IMG/VR virus record: IMGVR_UViG_3300045282_000200
Span: 1-40,354 of that record
DNA length: 40,354 bases
Direction: 5' to 3' (one strand)
Origin: a virus
In this document: one piece after another, positions 6,210-14,303 of the stretch
How the letters are laid out: each line of letters opens with the position of its first letter
Numbering within the stretch: position 1 is the stretch's first letter
Position numbers and translations under genes: made by a program
Notes under the pieces: generated by a model
What the model was told of the DNA's origin: nothing
What the model saw: the letters and a program-made list of their open reading frames with translations, nothing else
Database searches by the model: none

Positions 6210-6874
6210 CGCATGACCAGCGGATCGCCGGCCTGATGATCCTCGCCCTCATCGCCGTCGGCCTCGCCGACTGTGTCTGGTATTACCGGACGTGGTGGCG
6301 TGACCGGCTCGCCGCAGTGCAGGCGTGGTGCGGGACCCCCGTCTACGCCGGCGCGCACCGTGCCGCGAACCTCCCCCGGTCTGGCCCGACAGTAAACGCG
6401 GCAGAAGGCGCCACGCCGGTGAATGCAGCCAGGCCGGGGGAGCCAGGATGGGACGAAGACGACGACGAAACCCTCACCTGGCTCACTGAACTCGTCGACG
6501 AGGTCCAGCTTTCGCAGACCCAGGAATGGGCCACGCTGACCGATCCGCCCGACGACACGGCTGAGCTTGACTACGACGCCCCCGTCCCCGCCGACGCGAT
6601 CCGGACTGAACGGATCGGCGGCACCCACGTCCCGAACCTCGGCTACGACCCAGCCGAACTCAACCTGCCCCGGCCCGGACACATGCCTGTGCCCCCCGGG
6701 CCGGGGCAGCCCTACCATCCCCGGTCCGGACCACCCGCATGGCACCCCCCGAAACCATTCGAACCGTGGACATGGAACGGCCGCCAGTGGATACGGCAGG
6801 CACCCGCCGGCGCCCTGTGGATCGACGTCCTGTGCACCATGCCGCTCCGCCAGCTCGAAGCAGCACAAGCATGA
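6206..6874 (+). CDS. 222-residue membrane-anchored Pro/Asp-rich protein
   Basis: N-terminal signal-anchor (about residues 7-27, IAGLMILALIAVGLADCVWY), then a basic WWRDRLA flank, an acidic low-complexity middle (DEDDDETL) and a Pro/Trp-rich C-terminal part. The tail (WTWNGRQWIRQAP) looks folded. One-pass membrane protein with a largely disordered body; role unknown. Confidence 0.5.
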   Translation: MTHDQRIAGLMILALIAVGLADCVWYYRTWWRDRLAAVQAWCGTPVYAGAHRAANLPRSGPTVNAAEGATPVNAARPGEPGWDEDDDETLTWLTELVDEVQLSQTQEWATLTDPPDDTAELDYDAPVPADAIRTERIGGTHVPNLGYDPAELNLPRPGHMPVPPGPGQPYHPRSGPPAWHPPKPFEPWTWNGRQWIRQAPAGALWIDVLCTMPLRQLEAAQA

Positions 6875-6993
6875 ACACCGACGAACGCGTCACCGAACTT
6901 GAACAGCGGACCCGCGAACTCGCACAACTGCTCGCCAGGGTTGCCATCGCCGTCACCCGCCTCGAAGTCGACATCAAGGCGGCCACGCGATGA
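6871..6993 (+). CDS. 40-residue coiled-coil peptide
   Basis: MNTDERVTELEQRTRELAQLL... shows heptad spacing of Leu, Val and Ile throughout. It is paralogous to the peptide at 11040-11189, which starts MTIDERVTELEKCV. Both are probably oligomeric helical peptides. Coupled by 4-base overlaps. Confidence 0.5.
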   Translation: MNTDERVTELEQRTRELAQLLARVAIAVTRLEVDIKAATR

Positions 6994-7208
6994 CTGTGAT
7001 CCTGGTCGTCATCGGCGCCCTGTGCCTCGCCGTCGCCGCTGCCCTCATCTACCTCCTCGCCGCTGTCACCATCGGCCGGTTCATCCGCCACGGCCACGGC
7101 CCCGACATCGAAGCACTGATCGACGCCACCCGCGAGGACCGGAACCACGCTGAAGAAGTCTGCCTCGACACCAGTTGCCCAATCCACAGCGAAACCAGGC
7201 AGCCATGA
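6990..7208 (+). CDS. 72-residue one-pass membrane protein
   Basis: N-terminal hydrophobic helix (VILVVIGALCLAVAAALIYL) running on into AAVTIGRFI, then a hydrophilic tail with two Cys (EEVCLDTSCPIHS). Upstream of the nuclease gene and coupled to it by ATGA. No specific function. Confidence 0.5.
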   Translation: MTVILVVIGALCLAVAAALIYLLAAVTIGRFIRHGHGPDIEALIDATREDRNHAEEVCLDTSCPIHSETRQP

Positions 7209-7960
7209 CCGCGTTCACTGGCCGCAAGAACCACGGCCGCGGCCACACCTACTACATCGACGGCCAGAAAGTCGACGGCGTCACCACCATCATCAACAAA
7301 GGACTGCCTAAACCTGCCCTGGTGAAATGGGCCGCTAGCACGGCGGCCGCCGCAGCCGTCGACCGGTGGGACGAGCTCGCCCAGATGGACGTCAGCCAGC
7401 GGCTGAAGATCCTCACCGACGCACCCAACGCAGCACGCGACACAGCCGGGGTACGCGGCACCAGGATCCACGCCCTCGCCGACCGGCTGGCCCACGGCGA
7501 ACAGGTAGCCGTCCCCGAAGAACTCGCCGGCCACGTCGAATCCTGTGTCAAGTTCCTCGACGAATGGGACGTCGAAGAACTCCACACCGAATCGCCTGTC
7601 TTCTCGAGGCAATGGCAGTACGCCGGCACCCTCGACCTCATCGCGAAAGTCGCCGGGAAGACATGGCTCCTCGATTGGAAAACCTCGAGGTCGGGTGCGT
7701 TCGGCGACACGGCGTTCCAGCTCGCCGCCTACAGGTACGCCGAGTTCACCATCGACGGCGACGGCAACGAGCAGCCGCTGCCTGAGGTCGACGAATGCGG
7801 TGTCGTCTGGCTCCGCGGCGACGGCTACGACCTGTACCCGTACCACGCTGACCAGGGCGTGTACCGCCAGTTCCTTTACATCCAGCAATGCGCCCACGCC
7901 GCCGACGACTGCCGCGACTACCGCGGCGACGCCCTCCTGCCGCCAGTAAGGACACCATGA
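7205..7960 (+). CDS. PD-(D/E)XK nuclease, Cas4/RecB-like exonuclease
   Basis: 251 residues. Shows the family motifs in order: GTRIHAL (His89), YAGTLDLIA (Asp144), LLDWKTS (Asp157, Lys159) and QLAAYRY (Gln172). These are the metal-binding and catalytic residues of the RecB/Cas4-like nuclease superfamily. Placed directly before RecT, it would act as the phage exonuclease that makes single-stranded tails for RecT-mediated recombination, like Red alpha. No Fe-S cysteine cluster of the Cas4 type is visible. Confidence 0.85.
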   Translation: MTAFTGRKNHGRGHTYYIDGQKVDGVTTIINKGLPKPALVKWAASTAAAAAVDRWDELAQMDVSQRLKILTDAPNAARDTAGVRGTRIHALADRLAHGEQVAVPEELAGHVESCVKFLDEWDVEELHTESPVFSRQWQYAGTLDLIAKVAGKTWLLDWKTSRSGAFGDTAFQLAAYRYAEFTIDGDGNEQPLPEVDECGVVWLRGDGYDLYPYHADQGVYRQFLYIQQCAHAADDCRDYRGDALLPPVRTP

Positions 7961-8940
7961 CCAGCACCGACATTGCACTGCGCGACAGCAACGGCCACAT
8001 CGCCGAACGGGACGTCGTCGACGGGTGGGCAGCCATGCTCGGCCCCGTCGCCGAATACGCCAACCAGATATCCCGCACCGACTTCGTTCCCAAGGTTCTC
8101 CGCGGCAACACCGCAGCCGTCACCGCCTGCATCATGACCGGCCGCGAAATGGGTCTCGGCCCCATGCTGTCCCTCAAGGTGATCCACATGGTGGAGGGCC
8201 AGCCCACCCTCAGCGCCGAGTACAAACGGGCGCGTGCCCTCGAGGCTGGCCACGAGATCACCTACGACGAAACCACCATCACCCGCTGCGTCGTCCGCGG
8301 CCGCCGCCGCGGCACCACCGACTGGACAACCGTCACCTGGTCCATGGACGACGCCAAGAGGGCCAAGCTCGACGGCCGCCCCAACTACCGCCTCCACCCC
8401 CGCCGCCAACTCGAAGCCCGAGCCACCGGCGAACTCTGCGACCTCATCTTCGCTGACTGCACCTACGGACTCGCCACCCTCGAAGTCATCGAAGACGGCG
8501 ACGACTACGAACGCGAAATCCCCCCCACAGAAACACCAGCCCCGCCCGCGCCGGCGCAGCGCACCGCCCAGCGCAAAACACGGGCCCCCAAGACCCCCGC
8601 GGCCGCTGTCCCCCCGGCGGCCGCGGGACACCAACTCCCGCCCCTCCCCGGTGAAGAGCCAGACGAAACCGACTACGACAGTTTCGGCACCGTCACCAAA
8701 GACCAGCTGACCGCCCTGTGGGCCACCTTCACCACCGACTTCGGGTTCGGGAAAGACGACAAAGCCAAGGCCCGCGAAACCGTCGAACAACTCATCGGCC
8801 GCAAGCTGATCGGCGGCACCACAGGCAACCTGTCCCGCAACGAAGCATCCACCGCGACCGACATCCTCAAGCAATGCGGGACACGGGACCGGCTCCTCGC
8901 ACTACTCGCAACCGGCGAACTACCGGACGAGGACAGGTGA
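7957..8940 (+). CDS. recT: RecT-family single-strand annealing protein
   Basis: 327 residues, ATGA-coupled to the exonuclease. The RecT core lies in about residues 30-190: AVTACIMTGREMGLGPMLSL, then KVIHMVEGQPTLSAEYKRA and the RRQLEARATGEL block. A Pro/Ala-rich linker (about 195-245) follows, then a helical C-terminal region. RecT proteins anneal complementary strands at resected ends. With the nuclease and the VRR-NUC protein it forms a complete phage recombination set. Confidence 0.85.
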   Translation: MTSTDIALRDSNGHIAERDVVDGWAAMLGPVAEYANQISRTDFVPKVLRGNTAAVTACIMTGREMGLGPMLSLKVIHMVEGQPTLSAEYKRARALEAGHEITYDETTITRCVVRGRRRGTTDWTTVTWSMDDAKRAKLDGRPNYRLHPRRQLEARATGELCDLIFADCTYGLATLEVIEDGDDYEREIPPTETPAPPAPAQRTAQRKTRAPKTPAAAVPPAAAGHQLPPLPGEEPDETDYDSFGTVTKDQLTALWATFTTDFGFGKDDKAKARETVEQLIGRKLIGGTTGNLSRNEASTATDILKQCGTRDRLLALLATGELPDEDR

Positions 8941-8941
8941 T

Positions 8942-9268
8942 GTGACAGCACGAGTGGTGACGCTCGACGTAGGCGAGGCGCAACTCATGGAAGCCATCCG
9001 TGACCTGTCCCGCCTATTCGGCCTGCGCGTCTTCCACTGCTATGACGCCCGGCGCGGATGGGGTCGCGGATATCCAGACCTCACCATCGCCGGCAACGGC
9101 GGAGTCATATTCCGCGAATGCAAGACCGAACGAGGCAAGACCAGCGCCGAGCAAGACGACTGGGCTGTCGTGCTCCAGGCGGCCGGCCAGGACTGGGCCA
9201 TATGGCGTCCCAGTGATCTGACCTCAGGACGGATTCAGCGGGAACTCGAGAAGGTGAGGGGACGATGA
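8942..9268 (+). CDS. VRR-NUC domain nuclease
   Basis: 108 residues from GTG 8942. Key motifs are GYPDLTIAG (metal-binding Asp) and FRECKTERGK (Glu and Lys), then SAEQDDWAVVLQAAG. This is the minimal VRR-NUC fold, a PD-(D/E)XK relative that in other proteins cuts branched DNA. Likely a Holliday-junction or flap nuclease finishing recombination before packaging. Confidence 0.85.
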   Translation: MTARVVTLDVGEAQLMEAIRDLSRLFGLRVFHCYDARRGWGRGYPDLTIAGNGGVIFRECKTERGKTSAEQDDWAVVLQAAGQDWAIWRPSDLTSGRIQRELEKVRGR

Positions 9269-9921
9269 GGCTCGCGTCCTACATGCGCATGGAGAAGACC
9301 ATCCTCGCCAGTGACGGCGACACGATCACTGAGCGTTGGAAGTGGGGTCGGCGCGTCCTCAACGATGACACCGCCGTCACGCCACGCGGATACCTACAGC
9401 ATGGTGTTCTAGATCGCTATCTAGCTAAGGCTAAGTCGCAAGGAATCCGACTGTCTGAACGCGAGATTCAGCGTCGGCTCAAGGCTGCTCGGACCTACAG
9501 AACTGAGGCCGAAATCCGTCACGCCGTGTCGGATTTCAACACCTGGCATGACCTCGTGGCAGCTGCATTTCCGGAGGTAACTCTGGATGATCCTGGTGAG
9601 CCTTACGACCCGCGACACCATGACGAAAAGCTCCGGGACAACGGCCGGAAACTCCGCCGCGCCGAACTCGAGCGCTGGCAGCAATCGTTCCCCGGCATGG
9701 ATGAGTACACCACCCTGCAAGACATGGTGAAGCTGCTCGCCGAACGCCAAGGGCTCACGTCTCGCCGCGTCCGCGAGGAAGCCGTGCTCGCCGGTGAGCT
9801 CCAGTCCCTGATTGACGCGGTCGACGGTGACCTTTCAGCCACTGTCGAGGAGGCACTGGACGCACTCGATGCCCAGAACGGGCTCACTGACGACACCGAA
9901 GCCGACGACACCGACAACTGA
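9265..9921 (+). CDS. 218-residue acidic helical protein
   Basis: Starts MRLASYMRMEKTILASDGDT. Mostly helical and charged, with a basic stretch (LRDNGRKLRRAELERWQQ) and a very acidic C-terminus (TEADDTDN). The local base composition near 9400-9440 is less GC-rich than its neighbours and includes CTAGAT/ATCTAG arms (9409-9424). It sits between recombination and replication genes, so a replication accessory or DNA-binding role is possible. No family recognised. Confidence 0.6.
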   Translation: MRLASYMRMEKTILASDGDTITERWKWGRRVLNDDTAVTPRGYLQHGVLDRYLAKAKSQGIRLSEREIQRRLKAARTYRTEAEIRHAVSDFNTWHDLVAAAFPEVTLDDPGEPYDPRHHDEKLRDNGRKLRRAELERWQQSFPGMDEYTTLQDMVKLLAERQGLTSRRVREEAVLAGELQSLIDAVDGDLSATVEEALDALDAQNGLTDDTEADDTDN

Positions 9922-9954
9922 AAGTCCGCTTACTGAGGAGACAGGACGACTTGA

Positions 9955-10530
9955 GTGCCGTGGTTCCACGTGGATGACGGATTTCACTCCCACCCCAAAG
10001 CGCTTTCAACGTCGCTTTCAGCAAGGGGTCTATGGGTGACAGCGGGTTCCTGGTCGAGCGCCCACCTAACCGGCGGGGTCGTGCCAGATCAGGTTCTAGT
10101 GTCACTCGGCGGCACCCCAGAGCTAGCGGCCGAGCTAGTCGCTGCGGGGATGTGGAAAAGAATCCGCTCCGGCTACCGGTTCCATGAGTGGCACGAAAAC
10201 GGAAACCCGACGAAGCAAGATGTCCTCCACATGCGTGAAATCAAGGCTGCTGCAGGCCGGAAAGGTGGCCTGGCCAGCGCAAAGACGCGAAGCAAACCGC
10301 AGGCACGTGCTTCACCACCTGCTTCGCCTGTGGTTGAACCCCAAGCCTTTAGCTCTTACAGAGCTAAAGACGAGGGCGGCCGCGCTTCGCCGCGCGGCGC
10401 ACCGCCCTCGCCCAAATCGAAACCCAAACCGCCGTGGTGCGGCATGTGCGACCGCGACACCCGCCTCACCGGACCCGACGACGCCCCACACCGCTGCATC
10501 AACTGCCACCCCCTCATCGAAAGGTACTGA
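9955..10530 (+). CDS. Phage replication initiation-like protein
   Basis: 191 residues from GTG 9955 (GGAGACAGGA upstream). The start PWFHVDDGFHSHPKALS followed by RGLWVTAGSWSS is a signature of actinophage winged-helix replication proteins. Residues 1-85 should bind DNA. The middle is Ser/Pro/Lys-rich and the end has C-x2-C plus C-x2-C-like zinc ligands (WCGMCDRDT, HRCINCHPL). The gene contains a perfect 10-base hairpin at 10347-10369 that may mark the origin, as in lambda O. Confidence 0.75.
   Translation: MPWFHVDDGFHSHPKALSTSLSARGLWVTAGSWSSAHLTGGVVPDQVLVSLGGTPELAAELVAAGMWKRIRSGYRFHEWHENGNPTKQDVLHMREIKAAAGRKGGLASAKTRSKPQARASPPASPVVEPQAFSSYRAKDEGGRASPRGAPPSPKSKPKPPWCGMCDRDTRLTGPDDAPHRCINCHPLIERY
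10347..10369. repeat. Perfect 10-base inverted repeat inside replication gene
   Basis: CTTTAGCTCT (10347-10356) pairs with AGAGCTAAAG (10360-10369) across TAC. It is AT-richer than the flanking DNA and interrupts the Pro/Lys-rich linker of the replication protein. A hairpin inside an initiator gene is a plausible origin element or transcript control structure. Confidence 0.6.
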
Positions 10531-10532
10531 TC

Positions 10533-10760
10533 GTGCCGCACAAGCCGATCATCCCGGTCAGGTTCCCGCCCACCCTCGCCGCCACCGCACGCATCGCCGC
10601 CGACCGCGACGGCATGAACCTGTCCGCCTGGATCCGGCACCTCATCGAACAGGAAATCGGGCGCCGCGACGGCGTCTGTCCGACGTGCGGGCATGTGACA
10701 GCGGACACCGCTGAGGTCACAGCTGCCCGACGCAACGAACTCGAGCGGGGTTCCGGGTGA
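10533..10760 (+). CDS. RHH protein with C-terminal zinc motif
   Basis: 75 residues from GTG 10533. PVRFPPTLAATARIAADRDG, then MNLSAWIRHLIEQEI, is the beta-helix-helix pattern of ribbon-helix-helix DNA-binding proteins. The C-terminal CPTCGHVT adds Cys/His ligands. Probably a dimeric regulator of nearby transcription. Confidence 0.65.
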   Translation: MPHKPIIPVRFPPTLAATARIAADRDGMNLSAWIRHLIEQEIGRRDGVCPTCGHVTADTAEVTAARRNELERGSG

Positions 10761-10843
10761 GTGTGATCGTGGTGCAGCGTGACGCCCGCGAGCAGGCATT
10801 GAAAACCGAAGCCCGCACCAAAGCAGAAAGAGACGCGACATGA
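10757..10843 (+). CDS. 28-residue peptide, copy of methylase start
   Basis: GTG 10757 overlaps the previous stop. Its first 35 bases match the start of the DNA methyltransferase at 11199 in 32 positions, giving VSVIVVQRDARE against VSVLVVQGDARE. After that it diverges to a helical Lys/Glu/Ala peptide and stops at 10843. It is probably a remnant of a duplicated 5' end rather than a working enzyme. Confidence 0.4.
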   Translation: MSVIVVQRDAREQALKTEARTKAERDAT

Positions 10844-11043
10844 AGTACTTGCTGCAGATCAGCGAAGACTCAGCCCGCCACCTCGAGCAGTGGCTAGCCG
10901 GTCCCCTGCATATCGGCACCGATGTCTGCACGGCCGTACCCGTCGACAGCCTTGCCGCAGTCACCGATGACGAGATACAGCCCATCCTTGAGCGACTTGC
11001 AACTAGCGGCCCGATCTATCACTTCGGAGGCGCCTCGTCATGA
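10840..11043 (+). CDS. 67-residue hypothetical
   Basis: MKYLLQISEDSARHLEQWLA and a C-terminal helix with ILERLATSGPIYHFGG. Small soluble alpha/beta protein. ATGA overlaps on both sides. No known family. Confidence 0.5.
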   Translation: MKYLLQISEDSARHLEQWLAGPLHIGTDVCTAVPVDSLAAVTDDEIQPILERLATSGPIYHFGGASS

Positions 11044-11189
11044 CCATCGACGAACGTGTCACCGAACTCGAAAAATGCGTGCTGGCACTCCAGCATGAAC
11101 TCCGGCAACTCAGCCGGCTTGTAAACCAGCTCACCACGTGGCCACCCGATGTTGCGGACGGCGCGGAAGTCGCGGCAGCGGGCAGCTAG
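11040..11189 (+). CDS. 49-residue coiled-coil peptide
   Basis: MTIDERVTELEKCVLALQHE is a continuous heptad helix, followed by a short acidic tail. Paralogue of the 40-residue peptide at 6871. Ends 9 bases before the methyltransferase start. Confidence 0.5.
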   Translation: MTIDERVTELEKCVLALQHELRQLSRLVNQLTTWPPDVADGAEVAAAGS

Positions 11190-11198
11190 GCGGGCAGC

Positions 11199-12440
11199 GT
11201 GAGTGTGCTTGTGGTGCAGGGTGACGCCCGCGAACTGCCGCTACCTGACGCGTCGGTGGACCTGATCGTCACGTCACCGCCGTATTTCGGGCTCCGTAGC
11301 TACACGGATGGTGGTGAGCATTACATCGGCCAGATCGGGTCCGAGGCGACCCCGGCGGCGTATGTGGCGGCGCTGGTGGCGTGCACGGCTGAGTGGGTGC
11401 GGGTTTTGAAGCAGTCGGGGAGCCTGTTCGTCAACCTCGGCGACAAATACGCCGGGAGTGGCGGCGACGGTAACTCTGGGCTAGCGCATTCCTACGCCGG
11501 GGACGTGAAGCACATCCCGCGCAGCGGCAAGCGGTGGACGCATCCTGCGAAGTCGTTGCTGGGGTTGCCGTGGCGTTACGCCCTCACCGTCACCGACCAG
11601 CTCGGCCTCATCCTCCGCGCCGAAATCATCTGGGCCAAACCCAACGGCCTCCCCGAGTCGGTGACGGACCGGGTGCGGCGGGCGCATGAGCAGGTGTTTC
11701 ATTTCACGGTCCGGCCGCGGTATTACTCCGCCGTAGACGAAATCCGCGAACCCCACAACCCGGCCACGCATGCACGGGGCCGCAACGGTGCGATGGAACG
11801 TGACGGTGTATCGCTGCCGACGTGGGGGGCCAGCGGCACGCAGAGTCTTCGCGGTGTCGAGAAGCGATACCTGCAGGACCCGCTGGGGAAGTTGCCGGGG
11901 TCGGTGTGGTCTATCCCGTCGCAGCCGCTCACCGTCCCCCCCGCCCTCGGCGTCGACCATTTCGCGGCGTTCCCGATGGAACTACCGCGCCGGCTGATTT
12001 TGGGGTGGTCGCCGCCGGGGGTTTGTGTGGGGTGCGGTCAAGGCAGACGACCAGTCACAGAACGGCAGGCCATGGTGGTCCGTCCCAGCACCCGCCGCTT
12101 GCTAGCGCAGGCAAACGGCAATGCCAGCCGCACAGCCACCGGCGGGACGGTTGTCACGCCGCCGTCAGCGACCATCACCGGCTACGCGTGCCGCTGCGCG
12201 ACCCCCGCCGCACCAGTCAACCCCGCTGTTGTCCTTGATCCGTTTGGCGGGACCGGTACGACCGCGCTCCTCGCCCACACACTCGGCCGCACCGGCATCA
12301 CCATCGACCGATCCGCCGACTATGCACGCATCGCCGCCTGGCGCACCACCGATCCGGGTGAACGTGCCCGCGCCATGCAAGTCGACCGGCCACCACCCGT
12401 CCACCCAGACCAAGACACACTCTTTGAGGTGACCTCATGA
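11199..12440 (+). CDS. DNA (cytosine-N4 or adenine-N6) methyltransferase
   Basis: 413 residues from GTG 11199. Catalytic motif IV is TSPPY (25-29) and the AdoMet-binding motif I DPFGGTGTT (347-355) comes late, giving the beta-class order. TSPPY fits m4C or some m6A enzymes. Residues 276-333 carry Cys pairs (CVGC, CRC), a probable zinc-binding insert. No restriction partner is next to it, so it is likely an orphan enzyme protecting or marking phage DNA. Confidence 0.85.
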   Translation: MSVLVVQGDARELPLPDASVDLIVTSPPYFGLRSYTDGGEHYIGQIGSEATPAAYVAALVACTAEWVRVLKQSGSLFVNLGDKYAGSGGDGNSGLAHSYAGDVKHIPRSGKRWTHPAKSLLGLPWRYALTVTDQLGLILRAEIIWAKPNGLPESVTDRVRRAHEQVFHFTVRPRYYSAVDEIREPHNPATHARGRNGAMERDGVSLPTWGASGTQSLRGVEKRYLQDPLGKLPGSVWSIPSQPLTVPPALGVDHFAAFPMELPRRLILGWSPPGVCVGCGQGRRPVTERQAMVVRPSTRRLLAQANGNASRTATGGTVVTPPSATITGYACRCATPAAPVNPAVVLDPFGGTGTTALLAHTLGRTGITIDRSADYARIAAWRTTDPGERARAMQVDRPPPVHPDQDTLFEVTS

Positions 12441-12775
12441 AACGACCTGTCAGTCCCGTCGAAGCCAAACCCGCATTCGCCAGCATCGCCGCGTTCATCG
12501 TGTCGGGGGTGTTCGCGTTCGACGGGTTTTACCACTGGTTCACGCCGCCGCCGGCGTATCTGGTGACGATCCTGGTGACGGCTGCGACCGCGGTTGCCGG
12601 GTACCTGGCACCCCACACGAGCCGGCCCGTCAACCCGACCATCAACGAGATTGCTGCGGCCGCTCACACGCTCGGTCTCGATGTCAGTGCAGTTGGCGTG
12701 CGCCGGACCCCTGCCCCTGAGCCAGCTGAGCCTGTCGTGCAACCGCCAGCCACCACCACCGGACCCGCCACGTGA
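12437..12775 (+). CDS. Two-helix membrane protein, possible holin
   Basis: 112 residues. Two hydrophobic segments (about 14-36 and 42-58) separated by a short polar turn with PPP, then a soluble Pro-rich C-terminus. It lies two genes before the amidase, the usual holin position, and has the usual holin size. No specific holin family recognised. Confidence 0.55.
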   Translation: MKRPVSPVEAKPAFASIAAFIVSGVFAFDGFYHWFTPPPAYLVTILVTAATAVAGYLAPHTSRPVNPTINEIAAAAHTLGLDVSAVGVRRTPAPEPAEPVVQPPATTTGPAT

Positions 12776-12888
12776 AGAAATGCTGCGGCACATCCATGTG
12801 CACCTGCCACCGCGGCTGCGACTGCAAATGCCTGTACTGCGTCTGCGCAGGCTGGCAAGACGAACACCCACCGGAAGGAACCCCATGA
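12772..12888 (+). CDS. 38-residue nine-cysteine peptide
   Basis: GTG 12772 overlaps the preceding stop (GTGA) and the stop overlaps the amidase start (ATGA). Cys at 4, 5, 10, 12, 16, 18, 20, 23 and 25 gives C-C, C-x-C and C-x2-C spacings, followed by a WQDEHPPEGTP tail. No signal peptide, so it is probably a cytoplasmic metal-binding microprotein, metallothionein-like or a zinc knot. Confidence 0.5.
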   Translation: MKKCCGTSMCTCHRGCDCKCLYCVCAGWQDEHPPEGTP

Positions 12889-13631
12889 CCACGCCAGCCC
12901 GGCTCACCATCGACCACGCCACCGGCAAACTCCACGACCCCGGCGGCCATACCAACATCACGTACAACACGCCCTGGCCGCTCGCGTTCTCCCGTGCCGG
13001 CGTGACCGGACCGATGAACGGCTGCGTCCTCCACACCATGGTCGGCACCCTCGAATCCTGCATCAACACGTTCAACAGCAAGAACGCGCAAGGTTCAGCC
13101 CACGTCGGCATTTCCCAGACGGGACGCATTCACCAGTTCGTCCCATTCGGGAAAGGCTACGAAACGTTCCACGCGTTCGCGGCGAACCTGTCGTGGTACG
13201 GCATCGAAACCGAGGACAACGGCAAGCCGCATATCCCGATCGCCGACGCTGGACTTGACGCGTGGGCGCAGGTGCTCGAATGCCTCAGCTCGTTTGCCGG
13301 GTTCCCGTTGCAGGTGACGGATAACTGTCACGGCCGCGGTCTCGCCTACCACCGGATGTGCCAGTCATGGAACCTGTCCGCCCACTCCTGCCCGGGTGCG
13401 ACGTTCCAGGATGTGGTGCGGGTGAATCAGCGGGCCGAGATCGTGAAACGCGCCAAGGCGATCCGGGCGGCAGGGACGACGGTGCCGCGGACGCCGGGGC
13501 ATGTGGCGTATGCGGCGCACGGCGACTACCTGGCCTGGGGGGACGGCAGCACCCGGATCCCGTGGTGGGTCGAGCTGGCGGGGCCGGAGCGTCTGGCGTG
13601 GGAAGCGGCAGCGAAAGCCGTGATGTCATGA
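12885..13631 (+). CDS. N-acetylmuramoyl-L-alanine amidase (endolysin)
   Basis: 248 residues. Amidase_2/PGRP fold with His50 (CVLHTMVG), IETE at 107-110, His156 in AYHRM and His167 with AHSCPG, the zinc and catalytic residues of this class. It cuts the bond between muramic acid and L-alanine at lysis. The C-terminal 50 residues are a likely wall-binding or linker part. It lies before the terminase rather than after the tail genes. Confidence 0.85.
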   Translation: MTTPARLTIDHATGKLHDPGGHTNITYNTPWPLAFSRAGVTGPMNGCVLHTMVGTLESCINTFNSKNAQGSAHVGISQTGRIHQFVPFGKGYETFHAFAANLSWYGIETEDNGKPHIPIADAGLDAWAQVLECLSSFAGFPLQVTDNCHGRGLAYHRMCQSWNLSAHSCPGATFQDVVRVNQRAEIVKRAKAIRAAGTTVPRTPGHVAYAAHGDYLAWGDGSTRIPWWVELAGPERLAWEAAAKAVMS

Positions 13632-13705
13632 CCGTCCTGCTCTCCTTTCATTCGCCAGTACGGGCCGTTGTCGCCGAGCAGCAGTTCGTAGGGATGTTCC
13701 CGTGA
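13628..13705 (+). CDS. 25-residue coupled peptide
   Basis: Very short frame starting at an ATGA overlap with the amidase stop and itself ending with GTGA. Encodes MTVLLSFHSPVRAVVAEQQF then GMFP. Existence rests on coupling only; it may merely re-initiate translation for the next gene. Confidence 0.35.
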   Translation: MTVLLSFHSPVRAVVAEQQFVGMFP

Positions 13706-13833
13706 CGGCCGTAGCGGCTGTGGCAGCCGTCTGCCTCGCCGTCATAGCCGCCAGTACCTACCGGTGCCGCAAATGTGACCGCACCGGAAACATGTTCTGG
13801 GGCGCCTTCCACCTGCACAGGAGAAAACCATGA
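13702..13833 (+). CDS. 43-residue membrane peptide with CxxC tail
   Basis: GTG 13702. Residues 2-17 are a hydrophobic helix (AVAAVAAVCLAVIAA), then YRCRKCDRTG and a basic end. The combination of signal-anchor and Cys pair suggests a small membrane-linked metal protein. It is coupled on both sides. Confidence 0.45.
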   Translation: MTAVAAVAAVCLAVIAASTYRCRKCDRTGNMFWGAFHLHRRKP

Positions 13834-14081
13834 CCGCAACCGCCCGCAACTACCACGACACTGGCGGCGTAGACGTCACCTACGTCAAACGCCGCTCATC
13901 CGCCGTATGCGGCAACTGTGACTGGTCAGCCGTATCTGACGGCACTGACAGCGAATCGATGGCAGGACTGAAACGATCCGCTAACTGTCACTCAGCGTTC
14001 AAGAAGCATCGCGTCACGCTCACGCTGACCCAGGACATCTTCATCGAGCCGCGCATCAAGGCCGAGCCAGTGGCGTCATGA
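13830..14081 (+). CDS. 83-residue hypothetical with zinc ligands
   Basis: MTATARNYHDTGGVDVTYVK, then CGNCDWSAVSDG and ANCHSAFKKH, so Cys/His ligands may bind zinc. The C-terminus is a beta-rich segment. AGGAGAAAA ribosome site. Similar short proteins occur near actinophage lysis or packaging genes; function unknown. Confidence 0.55.
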   Translation: MTATARNYHDTGGVDVTYVKRRSSAVCGNCDWSAVSDGTDSESMAGLKRSANCHSAFKKHRVTLTLTQDIFIEPRIKAEPVAS

Positions 14082-14299
14082 CGGTCATGTGGATGGTGCT
14101 GGAACGCACCAGCGACGGCACCGGGAAGGCATTCGGCAACCCCATCGCCTTCTACACCGACCACGACGAGGCCGTCACCTTCGCTGACAAACTCCTACAG
14201 CAATGCCGCCATGGCATTGCTGTCGAACGATGGGACTGTTCCTCCTCCTCGCCAATCATCATCGGACACCGCCTCACCGACGGCCAAGGATGGGGCTAA
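14078..14299 (+). CDS. 73-residue hypothetical
   Basis: MTVMWMVLERTSDGTGKAFG, a small alpha/beta protein with an acidic helix (DHDEAVTFADKLLQ). ATGA coupling to the previous gene. No motif recognised. Confidence 0.5.
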   Translation: MTVMWMVLERTSDGTGKAFGNPIAFYTDHDEAVTFADKLLQQCRHGIAVERWDCSSSSPIIIGHRLTDGQGWG

Positions 14300-14303
14300 C
14301 CAC

